Origin: Deltaproteobacteria bacterium
GTDB taxonomy: Bacteria > Desulfobacterota > Desulfomonilia > UBA1062
NCBI GenBank assembly: GCA_029547045.1
Contig: JAKPQL010000028.1
Span: 1 to 49,549 of the forward strand
DNA length: 49,549 nucleotides
Direction: 5' to 3'
Part shown: positions 23,784 to 36,096 of the stretch, piece after piece
Numbering within the stretch: the stretch's first letter is position 1
Layout: the number at the start of each line of letters is the position of its first letter
Translations under genes and position numbers: made by a program
Notes under the pieces: model-generated
Seen by the model: only the letters and a program-made list of their open reading frames with translations
What the model was told of the DNA's origin: nothing
The model's database searches: none

Positions 23784-25055
23784 ATGGCGAGCAAGAAGGA
23801 TTTCAACAAGGCCCTGGAGATCGGTCGGCCACCGACGATAGCCAGGCTCTTCCCCCACTCCAAGGCGCTCCTGGTGAGCGGCAAGGTCATCGACCGCGCC
23901 ATGGTGAAGAAGGGCAAGGCCATGACCATCGCGGCCAACGCCCGCAACAGCATCGTGATCCGGGGCGTGCTGCAGGCCGCGCAGCGGGCCAACGCGGCGG
24001 TCATCCTGGAAATCGCCAAGTCCGAGGCCACCTACTGTCTCATCAACATGTGGAACCTGGCCCGGTATGCGGACACCATCTGCAACGAGCTCGGCATCAC
24101 CGTGCCCGTGGCCATCCACGCGGACCATTTCGGACTCAAGAAGCAGCCCGAGGTGGGCAAGGCCAAGACGGACATCCCCTCCATGTTCGACGCGGGCATC
24201 ACCTCCATCGCCATCGACGCCTCCCACATGGTGGACGAGGAGAACCTCCTGGCCAACATCGAGCTGAACCAGTACATCCCCTCCTGGTCCGGGTACGAGA
24301 CCGAGGTGGGCGAGATCAAGGGCAAGGAGGGTCTCTCCACGCCGGAGGAGGCCCTGTTCCTCATCCGGGGGCTCAACGCGAACAATATCTTCCCCGACTG
24401 GATCGCGCTGAACAACGGCACCACCCACGGCATCGAGGCGACCGACTCGGGCATCGACGTGGAGCTTACCCGGCGCATCCACGAGGCGCTCGCGCCCTAC
24501 GGCATCTCGGGCGCCCAGCACGGCACCTCGGGCAATCACTACGAGCGCCTCAAGCGCATTGCCACGGAGACCCGCACCACCAAGGCCAACGTGGCCACGG
24601 CCCTGCAGATGCTCTCCTGGGGCGTCAAGGTGAACGAGTTCGGCAACGCCATCCTGGACGACCAGAGGAACTTCATCAAGCTCCCCGACCAGGGGGTGAC
24701 CGACGAGCTGTGGGCCGAAATGGTGGCCTATGCCCAGGGCAAGGCCCTCAAGGCCGGCGACTACAAGAACCTGAACCTGCCCTTCGAGAACAAGCTGATG
24801 GCCCAGCCCCGGCACATCCGGGAACGCATGGCCAAGGGCGTGGAGGACTTCGTGTACGACCTGCTGGTGACTTGGTTCAACGCCAAGGACACCGCTGACC
24901 TCGCCGTGGAGGCCATCCTGGAGAAGGGCTCCCACGACATGGGACCCAAGGCGGACCGCATCGAGGATCCCGCCGAGTGGACCCGGGAGGGGATTTTGAA
25001 GAAGGCGCAGTCCCTTCACCGGCAGGAGACGGGAACGGGCAATTACGACGACTGA
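23784..25055 (+). CDS. Class II fructose-bisphosphate aldolase family protein, 423 aa
   Basis: Zn-dependent aldolase fold. VPVAIHADHFGLKK supplies the zinc histidine and catalytic Asp; ITSIAIDASHMVDEENL, then GYETEVGEIKGKEG and NNGTTHG mark the second metal ligand and phosphate loop, and GAQHGTSGNHYERL the third. Longer than the usual 280-360 aa, fitting the long archaeal/bacterial group of class II aldolases. Likely interconverts FBP and triose phosphates next to fbp; tagatose-type specificity is not excluded. The start at 23784 is set by GAGGAGG. Confidence 0.88.
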   Translation: MASKKDFNKALEIGRPPTIARLFPHSKALLVSGKVIDRAMVKKGKAMTIAANARNSIVIRGVLQAAQRANAAVILEIAKSEATYCLINMWNLARYADTICNELGITVPVAIHADHFGLKKQPEVGKAKTDIPSMFDAGITSIAIDASHMVDEENLLANIELNQYIPSWSGYETEVGEIKGKEGLSTPEEALFLIRGLNANNIFPDWIALNNGTTHGIEATDSGIDVELTRRIHEALAPYGISGAQHGTSGNHYERLKRIATETRTTKANVATALQMLSWGVKVNEFGNAILDDQRNFIKLPDQGVTDELWAEMVAYAQGKALKAGDYKNLNLPFENKLMAQPRHIRERMAKGVEDFVYDLLVTWFNAKDTADLAVEAILEKGSHDMGPKADRIEDPAEWTREGILKKAQSLHRQETGTGNYDD

Positions 25056-25065
25056 CGGGCGGCAT

Positions 25066-25102
25066 CCGTCCCTTCCGGGGGCATGTCCCCCGGAAGGGAC
25101 GG
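25066..25102 (+). terminator. Strong hairpin after the aldolase gene
   Basis: A perfect 16-bp stem (25066-25081 with 25087-25102) closed by a 5-base loop. Only TTCAT follows, without a proper U-tract, so it may protect the 3' end or stall transcription rather than terminate intrinsically. It separates the fbp-aldolase pair from rpoZ. Confidence 0.6.
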
Positions 25103-25130
25103 TTCATAAAAACAACCACAGGAATTCATT

Positions 25131-25179
25131 GCCATATATCCTATCATTCATACCCTTGACGATTTCGGAAATATATGGC
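25131..25179. repeat. Inverted repeat in the rpoZ upstream region
   Basis: GCCATATAT (25131-25139) and ATATATGGC (25171-25179) are perfect inverted copies 31 bases apart, flanking a TTGACG word at 25156-25161 that may be a -35 box. They could be an operator looped by a dimeric regulator or a leader stem; no function can be assigned. Confidence 0.45.
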
Positions 25180-25214
25180 ATGAGGCTCTCACTTGAAAAC
25201 CGAGGAAGGTAACC

Positions 25215-25409
25215 ATGGCACGAGTCACCGTAGAAGACTGTCTTGAGAAGGTACCCGATCGCTTTTCCCTGGCCATCGCCGCTTCCAAGCGTACCAAGCA
25301 GCTCATGAAGGGCGCGCTTGCCCTGAGCAGGCGCAAGGACAACCGGTACGTGGTCACCGCGCTCAGAGAGCTCGCCGAGGGTAAGGTCACGCTGCACGAG
25401 CGGTCATGA
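25215..25409 (+). CDS. rpoZ: RNA polymerase omega subunit, 64 aa
   Basis: [20 protein letters not shown], then [13 protein letters not shown] and [13 protein letters not shown] are the omega signature. It supports RNA polymerase assembly. AGGAAGG precedes the ATG. The stop overlaps the dnaJ start (ATGA). Short but within the family range. Confidence 0.93.
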   Translation: MARVTVEDCLEKVPDRFSLAIAASKRTKQLMKGALALSRRKDNRYVVTALRELAEGKVTLHERS

Positions 25410-26506
25410 CGAAGAAGGACTACTACGAGATCCTCGGGGTATCCAAATCCGCATCAGCCGACGAGATCAAGAAGTCATACCGCCAGCTCGCACTGAAGTA
25501 CCATCCGGACCGCAATCCCGGGGATGCCGAGGCCGAGGCGCGGTTCAAGGAGGGTGCCGAGGCCTACGAAGTCCTTGGGGATCCCGAGAAGCGCCGTATT
25601 TACGACCAGTTCGGCCATGATGGCCTGTCCCGCGCCGGGCTCCACGAGTTCACGAGCTTCGACGACATCTTCAGCAGCTTCTCGGACATCTTCGGCGACA
25701 TGTTCGGGTTCCCGGGCGGCCGCAGGGGCGGGCGCAGGAGGCCCTCCAAGGGCGCCGACCTCAGGTACGACGCCACCATCACCCTGGAGGAGGCGGCAAA
25801 GGGCACGGAGATCGAACTCGAGATCCCCAAGACAATCCCCTGCGAGGAGTGCGGCGGCACCGGCGCCGAGCCGGGAACCTCGCCCGAGAAGTGCAACACC
25901 TGCGGCGGCAAGGGCCAGGTGTACCGCTCCCAGGGATTCTTCACCATATCCACCACCTGCCCCACCTGCCGGGGCGCGGGCCAGGTCATCAAGAAGCCAT
26001 GCAAACACTGCTCGGGCTCGGGGCACGTGATCAAGCGCAGGCAGCTCAAGGTGAAGATCCCGGCAGGCGTGGATACCGGCGCCACCATGCGGGTCTCTGG
26101 CGAGGGCGAACTGGGGGAACTCGGCGGGCCCCCGGGTGACCTGTATGTCTTCATTTCCCTGGCGCCGCACGACACCTTTGTAAGGCAGGGCGACGACCTG
26201 TACCTGGAGATGCCCATCTCCTTCGTCCAGGCGGCCCTGGGGACCACCCTGAAGGTCCCCACCCTGGACGGGGAAACCGACCTCGACATCAGGCCCGGAA
26301 CCCAGCCGGACGAGATCTACACCATCAAGGACAAGGGCATCAAGCACCTGCGCGGAAGCGGGCAGGGGGTGCTCCATGTCGGCATCAAGGTGGAGATACC
26401 GAAGAAGCTCACCAAGGAGCAGGAGGACCTCCTGCGGAAGTTCGCCGAAATCGCGGGCGACGATGTCAAGGATCCGAAGAAAAAGAAGCTGTTCGGACGG
26501 TTCTGA
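25406..26506 (+). CDS. dnaJ: Chaperone DnaJ, 366 aa
   Basis: Hsp40 co-chaperone of DnaK. J-domain (residues 1-70) with YHPDRN at about 31-36; Gly/Phe-rich segment ([11 protein letters not shown]); four CxxCxGxG-type zinc repeats ([32 protein letters not shown]); then two substrate-binding beta domains. The gene is separate from the dnaK operon at 34-37 kb and coupled to rpoZ. No CIRCE element is visible in front of rpoZ. Confidence 0.96.
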   Translation: MTKKDYYEILGVSKSASADEIKKSYRQLALKYHPDRNPGDAEAEARFKEGAEAYEVLGDPEKRRIYDQFGHDGLSRAGLHEFTSFDDIFSSFSDIFGDMFGFPGGRRGGRRRPSKGADLRYDATITLEEAAKGTEIELEIPKTIPCEECGGTGAEPGTSPEKCNTCGGKGQVYRSQGFFTISTTCPTCRGAGQVIKKPCKHCSGSGHVIKRRQLKVKIPAGVDTGATMRVSGEGELGELGGPPGDLYVFISLAPHDTFVRQGDDLYLEMPISFVQAALGTTLKVPTLDGETDLDIRPGTQPDEIYTIKDKGIKHLRGSGQGVLHVGIKVEIPKKLTKEQEDLLRKFAEIAGDDVKDPKKKKLFGRF

Positions 26507-26519
26507 AAAGCCCCGCAGC

Positions 26520-28226
26520 CTACCTCTTCCACTGCCTGATGAGTTCCTCGTAGGGCACCGTCACCGGTTTTCCCCCTCGGCGTGGGGGTTTGGGCGATAC
26601 GTCGGCGGGATGGTTCGAAAGCCAGGCTTCGGCGGGCTTTTCCGGGCTCAGCACCGGCGAGTAGCGCGCCATGCGGAGCCCCCCCATGATGGCGTCCTGG
26701 TCCCGGGCGATGGCGTCCATGGCCTGTTGCGGCGTGAGTTCACCCGTGATGGCCCGGGCGATGTTCTTCCACCACACCACTGAAAGCCTGGGATAGTGGG
26801 GGACGTTCCTGCCGCTCCCCGTCCACTTGACCTCCTCGGGGGAGCGGTAGAACTCGATGATGCCGCCGTAGTCGTCCATGCGCCTGGTGAGGTAGTCGGA
26901 GAAGATGGTGGACTTCCTCACCGGGGTGCCGCCGATGACGAACTTCTTCAGGTCCACGGTCTTGGACACGCAGAACTGTGCCCAGAGCCAGGCGGCGGCA
27001 CGCTGCCGCCCCGTTATATTGGCCGGGATCGTCCAGCAGCCCGCGTCCTGGTAGCCGAGCTTCATGCCCTCGTCCCAGTAGTCGCCGTGCGGGGTTGGCG
27101 CCACCCGCCACAGGGGTTTGCCGAACTTGTCACACACCGGGCTGCCAGGGGTGTGGAACCGCATGTCGGAGAGCCAGGTGATGTACTGGAAGATGTGCTG
27201 GGCGATGTCACCGCGGGCGCACTGCGGACCTGCATCGTGCCACTCCCAGGAAAGGGCCTCGGGGGGGGCGTAGTTCCGCATCCACTCGATGTACTTGGTG
27301 AGCGCATAGACCGCCGCCGGGCCGTTCATCTCCCCCCCGTGGGTCACCGACGAGCCCACCGGGATGCGGTTCTCCACACGGATGCCCCACTCGTCCACGG
27401 GCAGGCCGTTAGGCAGCCCCTTGTCGCCCACCCCTGCCAGGGAGAGCCACGCGTCGGTGAATCGCCACCCCAGCGAGGGCGATGGCTTGCCGTAGTCGAG
27501 GTGTCCGTACACCTTCCTGCCGTCGATCTTCGTGGTGGTGAAGAACTCGGCGATGTCCTCGTAGGCCGCCCAGTTCACCGGCACGCCCAGCTCGTAGCCG
27601 TACCGCTTTTTGAACTGGGCCTTGATGTCCGGCCGGGAGAACCAGTCGTACCGGAACCAGTAGAGGTTGGCGAACTGCTGGTCGGGCAGCTGGAGCTGGT
27701 GGCCGTCATAGTCCTGGCCGAACTCCAGGTTCAGGAAGTCCTTCAGATCCAGGTACGGGTTGGTGAATGCCCTGCCTTCACCGTTCATGTACTCGGTGAG
27801 GTCCACCACCGCCCGGGTTCGCAGGTGGTACCCGATGAGGTCCGCGTCGTTCACGTAGATGTCGTGCAGCAGCTTACCCTGCTCGATCTGCTCGGTGATC
27901 CGGGGCACCAGGTAGCCCTCGGGGATGATTTCATGGATCACCACGATGCCGGTTATGTCCTCGAAGGCCTTGGCAAGGACCCGGCTCTCCCAGTAGTGGG
28001 TCTCGATGTTCTCGGCCACCGATCTGACAAGCACCCCCTTGAGCGGCCTGGACGCCTCCTGGAACCAGGAAAGCTCACGGACGCGCTCCTTATGGCTGAG
28101 AACCGACGGCTCGAAGATAAAGGCCCACTTCCGCACCGCCTCGTCTCCCCCTCGTCCCGGGGACTCCAGCGGCTGCAGCAGGACCAGCGCACACGCCACG
28201 CAGATGCATGTGATCCGCTTCCTCAT
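26520..28226 (-). CDS. Extracellular solute-binding protein (family 1-like), 568 aa
   Basis: N-terminal signal peptide (about 24 residues, CICVACALVLLQPLESPG). The body follows the ABC carbohydrate-binding type: VAENIETHYWESRVLAKAFE, TGIVVIHEIIPEG, DLIGYHLRTRAVVDLTEYM, and later NITGRQRAAAWLWAQF. No permease or ATPase gene lies nearby. Instead it overlaps by 4 bases the end of a membrane sensor kinase, so it may present a ligand to that kinase or be a periplasmic sensor subunit. The ligand is unknown; distant resemblance to glycerol/sugar-binding proteins is all I can state. Confidence 0.75.
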   Translation of the reverse strand: MRKRITCICVACALVLLQPLESPGRGGDEAVRKWAFIFEPSVLSHKERVRELSWFQEASRPLKGVLVRSVAENIETHYWESRVLAKAFEDITGIVVIHEIIPEGYLVPRITEQIEQGKLLHDIYVNDADLIGYHLRTRAVVDLTEYMNGEGRAFTNPYLDLKDFLNLEFGQDYDGHQLQLPDQQFANLYWFRYDWFSRPDIKAQFKKRYGYELGVPVNWAAYEDIAEFFTTTKIDGRKVYGHLDYGKPSPSLGWRFTDAWLSLAGVGDKGLPNGLPVDEWGIRVENRIPVGSSVTHGGEMNGPAAVYALTKYIEWMRNYAPPEALSWEWHDAGPQCARGDIAQHIFQYITWLSDMRFHTPGSPVCDKFGKPLWRVAPTPHGDYWDEGMKLGYQDAGCWTIPANITGRQRAAAWLWAQFCVSKTVDLKKFVIGGTPVRKSTIFSDYLTRRMDDYGGIIEFYRSPEEVKWTGSGRNVPHYPRLSVVWWKNIARAITGELTPQQAMDAIARDQDAIMGGLRMARYSPVLSPEKPAEAWLSNHPADVSPKPPRRGGKPVTVPYEELIRQWKR

Positions 28227-30652
28227 GCGTCCTCCACGGCCCCCTGCGCCGTATCCCGAACGAGCTCATACACGGCGTGCGCCAGGCGCTCCAGGGAATA
28301 CGGCTTCTGGATGAAACCGTTGATGCCGCAGCTGAGCGCCATGTCCACCCGCTCGTCCTTCCGAAAACCCGAGGTAAGTATGACCTTGAGGTTCGGGTCG
28401 ATCCGTTTCATCTCGAGGTATGCCTGCTCCCCCGATTTCCTGGGCATGACAAGGTCGAGGAGCACGGCGTTGATCTCGTGGTGACGCTCCCGGAACACCC
28501 TGACCCCCTCCTCCCCGTCCATGGCCGTGATCACCCGATACCCGCATTTGCCCAGGATCGTGCTCGCCGTATGCCTCATCACCTCTTCGTCGTCCACCAC
28601 GAGGATAAGCCCCTCTCCGCGCGGTATTGAGGAGAGATCCTTCGCCTCCTCGCATTCCTGCTCGCTCTCGAAGACGGGCAGGTACACGTTGAAGTTCGAA
28701 CCCATCCCCTTCTCGGAGTAGACGTCAGTGAATCCGTGGTGCTGCTGGACGATGGTGTACACCATGGACAGCCCGAGACCAGTGCCTGCGCCCTTGTCCT
28801 TGGTGGTGAAGAACGGGATGAATATCTTGGACAGGTTGTGCTTCTCGATCCCCACGCCGGTGTCGGCCACGGACAGCTTCCAGTAGTCCGTCTCGATGGC
28901 CTCGGGGTGGGTGATGCAGAACTGCCGGTCGGATTTGACCCGCGCCAGGGAGATGGTCAGGATACCCCCCATGGGCTGGCCTTCGGGCCTCATGAGGGTC
29001 ATGGCATGGTTCGCATTCACGCACAGGTTCAAGAGGATCTGCTCCAGCTGGGTGGGATCGGCCTGCACCAGAGACCTTTCCCGGGGAAGGTCAACCTTGA
29101 TCTCGATGCTCTTGTCGAAGGTGTTGCCGCATATCTTTACCACACTCTGTACGGCGGCGCCGAGGTCCACTGCGGTGAATACGGCATCGCGCTTGCGCGA
29201 CAGGGTGAGGAGCTGCTGCACCATGTCCACGGCGCGCTGGCCTGAGCGTTCCATGATATCGATGTGCTTCCTGAGGCTTTCCGGATTGAGAGCCTGCTCT
29301 TTGTACATTTCATACTTCATGATGGATATCGTGCTCACGATGCCGCCCAGCACATTGTTGAAATCGTGGGCAAGGCCTCCCGCCAGGGTGCCGATGGTGT
29401 CCATCTTCTGGGCCTGGATCAGCTGCTCCTCCATGCGGCGCCGGTCCGTGACGTCCCTGATGCTCCCGCGCAGCCCCACGACCCGTCCGTGCTCCCGCAT
29501 GAGGGAGGCGTTGTTCTCACCGTGGAAATCCGACCCGTCCTTCCTGATCACCCTGTGGGTGGTGATGATGGCTACGTCCTCCCCGACATCCAGCATGGCC
29601 CGAAGCCTCCGGTACTCCCCCTCCTCCACCAGGTCTGCAACGGCCAACCCGCCCTGTATATCCTCCTCGCTGTACCCGGTGAGGCGGTACCCCGCCTTGT
29701 TGAAGTAGGTGATGTTCAGGTCGGTGTCGGTCTCGTAGATGATGTCCGGCAGCATGTCCGAGAGCTGCCGGTACTTCTCCTCGGACCTGACGATGGCGTC
29801 CCTGCTCTGCTGGAGGGTGGACACCATCTGGTTGAACTCCTGAGACACGTACCCGATCTCGTCCAGGGAGAGCACGGGGATCCGGTAGTCGAGGTTCCCG
29901 TCGTGGATCTCCTGGATGCCGCGCAGCATCCTGCCGATCGGCCTTGACAGCCCCAGGTAGACCAGCCCCAGCAGCACGGGCAGCATGGCGAAGGCGGCAG
30001 CCAGGATGTAGACGGCGGAGCGTACCCGGATGCCGTACATGGCGTCCGTGATGTCCTGGGTGTACAGGCTGGAGCACACCACCCAGTCCCACGGCCAGTA
30101 GTACCGCGCATAGGTGATCTGGGGCTCAAGGATGTCCGGACTGTACTTGGACTGCCAGATGTAGTGCACGAACGCCTCGCCGTCTTTCTGGGAGTTCATG
30201 ACCATGTCCCGGAACAGGAGCACCCCCTTCGGGTCCTTCACGTCGAGCATGTTCTTCCCCACGAGCTCGGGCTTCATGGGATGCATGATCATGGTCCCGT
30301 TTCCGTCGAGGATGAAGAAGTACTCGGTCTTGTCGTAGCGCATGTCGCTGATGTTCCTGATGACGAGCGCCTTGGCGTCCTCGATGGTGCCGGGCATGGA
30401 GGGGTCGAACCCGGAGGCGTTCCTCCGCAAGGCCCTCTCGTAGTAATCAATGTGGGACACCACGGAGTTCACCACGGCCCTGAGCTTGCCACGGCGCTCC
30501 TCTATCTTCTCCGTTTCCATGTAGGGCAGGATGAGGAAGTAGATGATGAGGGAGAAGGCGACGATGATGGTGATGCCCATGAGGGTGATCTTCCACTTCA
30601 GGGACATCTCCTGAACCCGCATAAGAATACTCTTACGGCCCCGAGTATCCAT
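28223..30652 (-). CDS. Cache-HAMP-PAS hybrid sensor histidine kinase with C-terminal receiver, 809 aa
   Basis: Order: membrane helix (about 22-44), periplasmic Cache domain (about 48-205, with YFFILDGNGTMIMHP), second helix (about 212-235), HAMP (237-290), PAS (291-405), HisKA with H429 in GGLAHDFNN, HATPase (N-box LNLCVNANHA, G-boxes DTGVGIEK and GAGTGLGLS), receiver (681-800, acceptor D733 in LLDLVMP). Likely senses a periplasmic small molecule, perhaps through the co-encoded binding protein. The ATG at 30652 is chosen because GAGGG precedes it; a TTG at 30664 abuts its own ribosome site. No separate output regulator is encoded nearby. Confidence 0.92.
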   Translation of the reverse strand: MDTRGRKSILMRVQEMSLKWKITLMGITIIVAFSLIIYFLILPYMETEKIEERRGKLRAVVNSVVSHIDYYERALRRNASGFDPSMPGTIEDAKALVIRNISDMRYDKTEYFFILDGNGTMIMHPMKPELVGKNMLDVKDPKGVLLFRDMVMNSQKDGEAFVHYIWQSKYSPDILEPQITYARYYWPWDWVVCSSLYTQDITDAMYGIRVRSAVYILAAAFAMLPVLLGLVYLGLSRPIGRMLRGIQEIHDGNLDYRIPVLSLDEIGYVSQEFNQMVSTLQQSRDAIVRSEEKYRQLSDMLPDIIYETDTDLNITYFNKAGYRLTGYSEEDIQGGLAVADLVEEGEYRRLRAMLDVGEDVAIITTHRVIRKDGSDFHGENNASLMREHGRVVGLRGSIRDVTDRRRMEEQLIQAQKMDTIGTLAGGLAHDFNNVLGGIVSTISIMKYEMYKEQALNPESLRKHIDIMERSGQRAVDMVQQLLTLSRKRDAVFTAVDLGAAVQSVVKICGNTFDKSIEIKVDLPRERSLVQADPTQLEQILLNLCVNANHAMTLMRPEGQPMGGILTISLARVKSDRQFCITHPEAIETDYWKLSVADTGVGIEKHNLSKIFIPFFTTKDKGAGTGLGLSMVYTIVQQHHGFTDVYSEKGMGSNFNVYLPVFESEQECEEAKDLSSIPRGEGLILVVDDEEVMRHTASTILGKCGYRVITAMDGEEGVRVFRERHHEINAVLLDLVMPRKSGEQAYLEMKRIDPNLKVILTSGFRKDERVDMALSCGINGFIQKPYSLERLAHAVYELVRDTAQGAVEDA

Positions 30653-30680
30653 CAGATCCCTCAACCTCCGAGTGTCGTAT

Positions 30681-30691
30681 CGTCTTTTCGG
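30681..30691 (-). promoter_or_regulatory. Shared motif upstream of sensor kinase 1
   Basis: Minus-strand word CCGAAAAGACG, 28 bases before the kinase start, repeated exactly before the second kinase (33670-33680). Possible shared regulator site or promoter part; no factor is known to me. Confidence 0.35.
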
Positions 30692-30882
30692 TTTGGAAAA
30701 TCAAATACATCCGCCGTGAAGGCGTCCATAGAAAGTCATCGTGTCCGCACGATCTCCCATCGTCGTCCCGACCCGGGTATGCATGAAGGATTCACATCCA
30801 GTAATAATTGCCAATGATTCTCTGTCGATAGGGAAGCTCTCGCTATGATTTCTTATGGACTTACCGAAACGTCCCGTGAAGC

Positions 30883-33627
<2,745 letters not shown>

Positions 33628-33669
33628 GTCATCCCTTCCACACATCTCAGAAGGGGGATGCGTGATGTA

Positions 33670-33680
33670 CGTCTTTTCGG
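33670..33680 (-). promoter_or_regulatory. Shared motif upstream of sensor kinase 2
   Basis: Second exact copy of CCGAAAAGACG, 42 bases before the kinase start codon. Confidence 0.35.
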
Positions 33681-33740
33681 AATATCCTCAGAGAATGATT
33701 ACCCGTGCGGATGGATCACGGGGCACGGGAGAAAGCATGA

Positions 33741-34085
33741 TCAGTCGTCGCTGTCCTTGATCACGCTCGACGGGTCGGTCCTGAGCTTTTCCAGCTTGTT
33801 CCTGAACTCCTCGGTCGGTTTGACGCCCGCCTGGTTCAGCATGTGCTCGGCATGCACGCCGATGTTCCTGCTGTCCCTGTAGAAGCCCTCCGTCTGCCGC
33901 GCCTTCGGATCGTAGGAGGAAAGCCTGTCGGCAGGTGACGAATGGTAGTTGGTCTGCGAGATGATCCTCTTGAGGTCTCCAGACCCGCACTCTTCACAGG
34001 AAAGGTCGGTCGGAGCGTTGTACCCCTGGACGAGAACGGTGGTGACATGGCTGCAGGCCCTGCAGCGATACTCATAGATGGGCAT
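33741..34085 (-). CDS. FmdB-type zinc-ribbon protein, 114 aa
   Basis: MPIYEYRCRACSH followed by LSCEECGS gives the CxxC...CxxC zinc ribbon of the FmdB regulatory family (PF09723). The remaining 70 residues are charged and helical. FmdB proteins are often annotated as regulators, but their role is largely unproven. The start at 34085 matches the family N-terminus; an ATG three codons earlier is possible. It lies downstream of dnaK behind a hairpin. Confidence 0.85.
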   Translation of the reverse strand: MPIYEYRCRACSHVTTVLVQGYNAPTDLSCEECGSGDLKRIISQTNYHSSPADRLSSYDPKARQTEGFYRDSRNIGVHAEHMLNQAGVKPTEEFRNKLEKLRTDPSSVIKDSDD

Positions 34086-34096
34086 GGCGATCATGT

Positions 34097-34131
34097 GGGG
34101 GGATGCGACGGACGTGCCGCCGCATCCCCCC
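34097..34131 (-). terminator. Hairpin between dnaK and the FmdB gene
   Basis: Perfect 11-bp stem (GGGGGGATGCG at 34097-34107 with CGCATCCCCCC at 34121-34131) and 13-base loop, 8 bases after the dnaK stop. There is no U-tract. The lower arm ends about 11 bases before the FmdB start, so it could mask that ribosome site as well as protect the dnaK transcript. Confidence 0.5.
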
Positions 34132-34139
34132 TGTACGTC

Positions 34140-36068
34140 CTATCTCTTGTCTCCCTTGACCTCTTCGAACTCAGCATCTACCACGTCGTCTGCAGGCCTG
34201 GACCCGCCGGGTCCTGCTCCTGCGCCGGCCCCCGGCCCTGCCTGGGCACCGGCCTGGCCCTGGGCCGCGGAGGAGTAGATCACCTCGGCAAGCTTGTGGG
34301 ACACCGTGGTGAGCGCATCGATCTTCTTCCTGATCTGATCGGTGTCATCCGTCTTCACTGCCTCCTTAAGGTCCGCCAGGGCGTTCTCGATGCTGGCCCT
34401 GGTCATGGAGTCCACCTTGTCGCCGTGCTCCTTCAGGGTCTTCTCCGTGGTGTAGAGCATGCTGTCCGCGGTGTTCTTCGCCTCCACGAGATCCTTGCGC
34501 CTGCGGTCCTCGGATTCGTGCTCCTCGGCCTCCCGGATCATGCGGTTGATGTCGTCCTCGTTCAGGCCCGAGGAACTGGTGATGCGGATGGACTGCTCCT
34601 TGCCCGTGGCCTTGTCCTTGGCCGAGACGTGGAGGATGCCGTTGGCGTCGATGTCGAAGCTCACCTCGATCTGCGGTATGCCCCGGGGCGCCGGCGGGAT
34701 TCCCATAAGGTCGAACTGGCCCAGGAGCTTGTTGTCGTTCGCCATGGGGCGCTCGCCCTGGAACACGCGGATAGTCACCGCGTTCTGGTTGTCCTCCGCC
34801 GTGGAGAAGACCTGGGTCTTCTTGGTGGGGATGGTGGTGTTGCGCTCGATGATCTTGGTGAACACCCCCCCCAGGGTTTCGATGCCAAGGGAGAGCGGGG
34901 TGACGTCCAGCAGGAGCACGTCCTTCACCTCGCCGCCGAGCACGCCGCCCTGGATGGCCGCGCCGATGGCCACCACCTCGTCGGGGTTCACCCCCTTGTG
35001 GGGTTCCTTGCTGAAGATCTCCTTGACCTTCTGCACGACCCTCGGCATGCGGGTCTGGCCGCCCACGAGGATGACCTCGTCGATGTCCTTGGGCGTGAGC
35101 CCCGCATCTGCCATGGCCTTGCGGCAGGGTCCCTCGAGGTTCGCGATGATGTCCTCCACCAGGTTCTCCAGCTTGGCCCGGGTGAGCTTCATGTTGAGGT
35201 GCTTGGGCCCGCTCTGGTCAGCAGTGATGAAGGGCAGGTTGATCTCGGTCTCCATCATGGAGCTCAGCTCGTGCTTGGCCCTCTCCGCGCCTTCCTTGAG
35301 CCTCTGAAGAGCCATGCGGTCCTTGCTCAGGTCAACGCCGGTCTCCTTCCTGAATTCGCTGACCAAGTAGTCGATGATGCGGATGTCGATGTCCTCGCCG
35401 CCCAGGTGAGTGTCACCGTTGGTGGACTTCACCTCGAACACGCCGTCGCCGATCTCCAGGATGGAGATGTCGAAGGTGCCGCCGCCCAGGTCGAAGACCG
35501 CCACTTTTTCTTCCTTCTTGCGATCGAGCCCGTAGGCAAGAGCAGCAGCGGTGGGCTCGTTGATGATACGCTTCACGTCGAATCCGGCTATCTTGCCGGC
35601 ATCCTTGGTGGCCTGCCGCTGGGAGTCGTTGAAATAGGCGGGCACCGTGATGACGGCCTCGTCTATCTTCTCTCCCAGGTACGCCTCGGCGTCCATCTTG
35701 AGCTTCTGCAGCACCATGGCCGAGATCTCAGGCGGCGCATAGCGTCTCTCCTCGATCTGGATTGCGGCATCGGCATTGTCTGCCTTGACGATCTTGAACG
35801 GCATCACCTTGATGTCCTTCTGGACCTCGTTGTCCTCGAACTTGCGGCCGATGAGACGCTTGATGGCATACAGGGTCTTCTCGGAGTTGGTGATGGCCTG
35901 GCGCCGGGCCACCTGACCGACAAGGCGCTCCCCGCTGGCCGTGAACGCCACCACCGACGGGGTGGTCCGAGCCCCTTCTGCGTTGGGGATGACCTTCGGT
36001 TCACCCGCCTCCATGATGGCCATGCAGGAATTGGTGGTGCCCAGGTCAATTCCTAGTATCTTTCCCAT
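34140..36068 (-). CDS. dnaK: Chaperone protein DnaK (Hsp70), 642 aa
   Basis: ATPase domain with [30 protein letters not shown] and [14 protein letters not shown]; the substrate domain starts about residue 385; the tail is Gly/Ala-rich ending in the [12 protein letters not shown] charged tail. The start at 36068 is set by GGGAGGAG and the family N-terminus. Third gene of hrcA-grpE-dnaK, controlled from the CIRCE site at 37702. Confidence 0.97.
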   Translation of the reverse strand: MGKILGIDLGTTNSCMAIMEAGEPKVIPNAEGARTTPSVVAFTASGERLVGQVARRQAITNSEKTLYAIKRLIGRKFEDNEVQKDIKVMPFKIVKADNADAAIQIEERRYAPPEISAMVLQKLKMDAEAYLGEKIDEAVITVPAYFNDSQRQATKDAGKIAGFDVKRIINEPTAAALAYGLDRKKEEKVAVFDLGGGTFDISILEIGDGVFEVKSTNGDTHLGGEDIDIRIIDYLVSEFRKETGVDLSKDRMALQRLKEGAERAKHELSSMMETEINLPFITADQSGPKHLNMKLTRAKLENLVEDIIANLEGPCRKAMADAGLTPKDIDEVILVGGQTRMPRVVQKVKEIFSKEPHKGVNPDEVVAIGAAIQGGVLGGEVKDVLLLDVTPLSLGIETLGGVFTKIIERNTTIPTKKTQVFSTAEDNQNAVTIRVFQGERPMANDNKLLGQFDLMGIPPAPRGIPQIEVSFDIDANGILHVSAKDKATGKEQSIRITSSSGLNEDDINRMIREAEEHESEDRRRKDLVEAKNTADSMLYTTEKTLKEHGDKVDSMTRASIENALADLKEAVKTDDTDQIRKKIDALTTVSHKLAEVIYSSAAQGQAGAQAGPGAGAGAGPGGSRPADDVVDAEFEEVKGDKR

Positions 36069-36096
36069 GTGTGCACTCCTCCCTTTTCTGTTCTCC

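Noticed and set aside
26796..28484. 562-aa plus-strand frame over the binding-protein gene
   Set aside because: Val/Gly/His-rich antisense reading, no domain.
33942..36056. 704-aa plus-strand frame opposite dnaK
   Set aside because: The well-known antisense-of-dnaK open frame; no ribosome site, no independent evidence.
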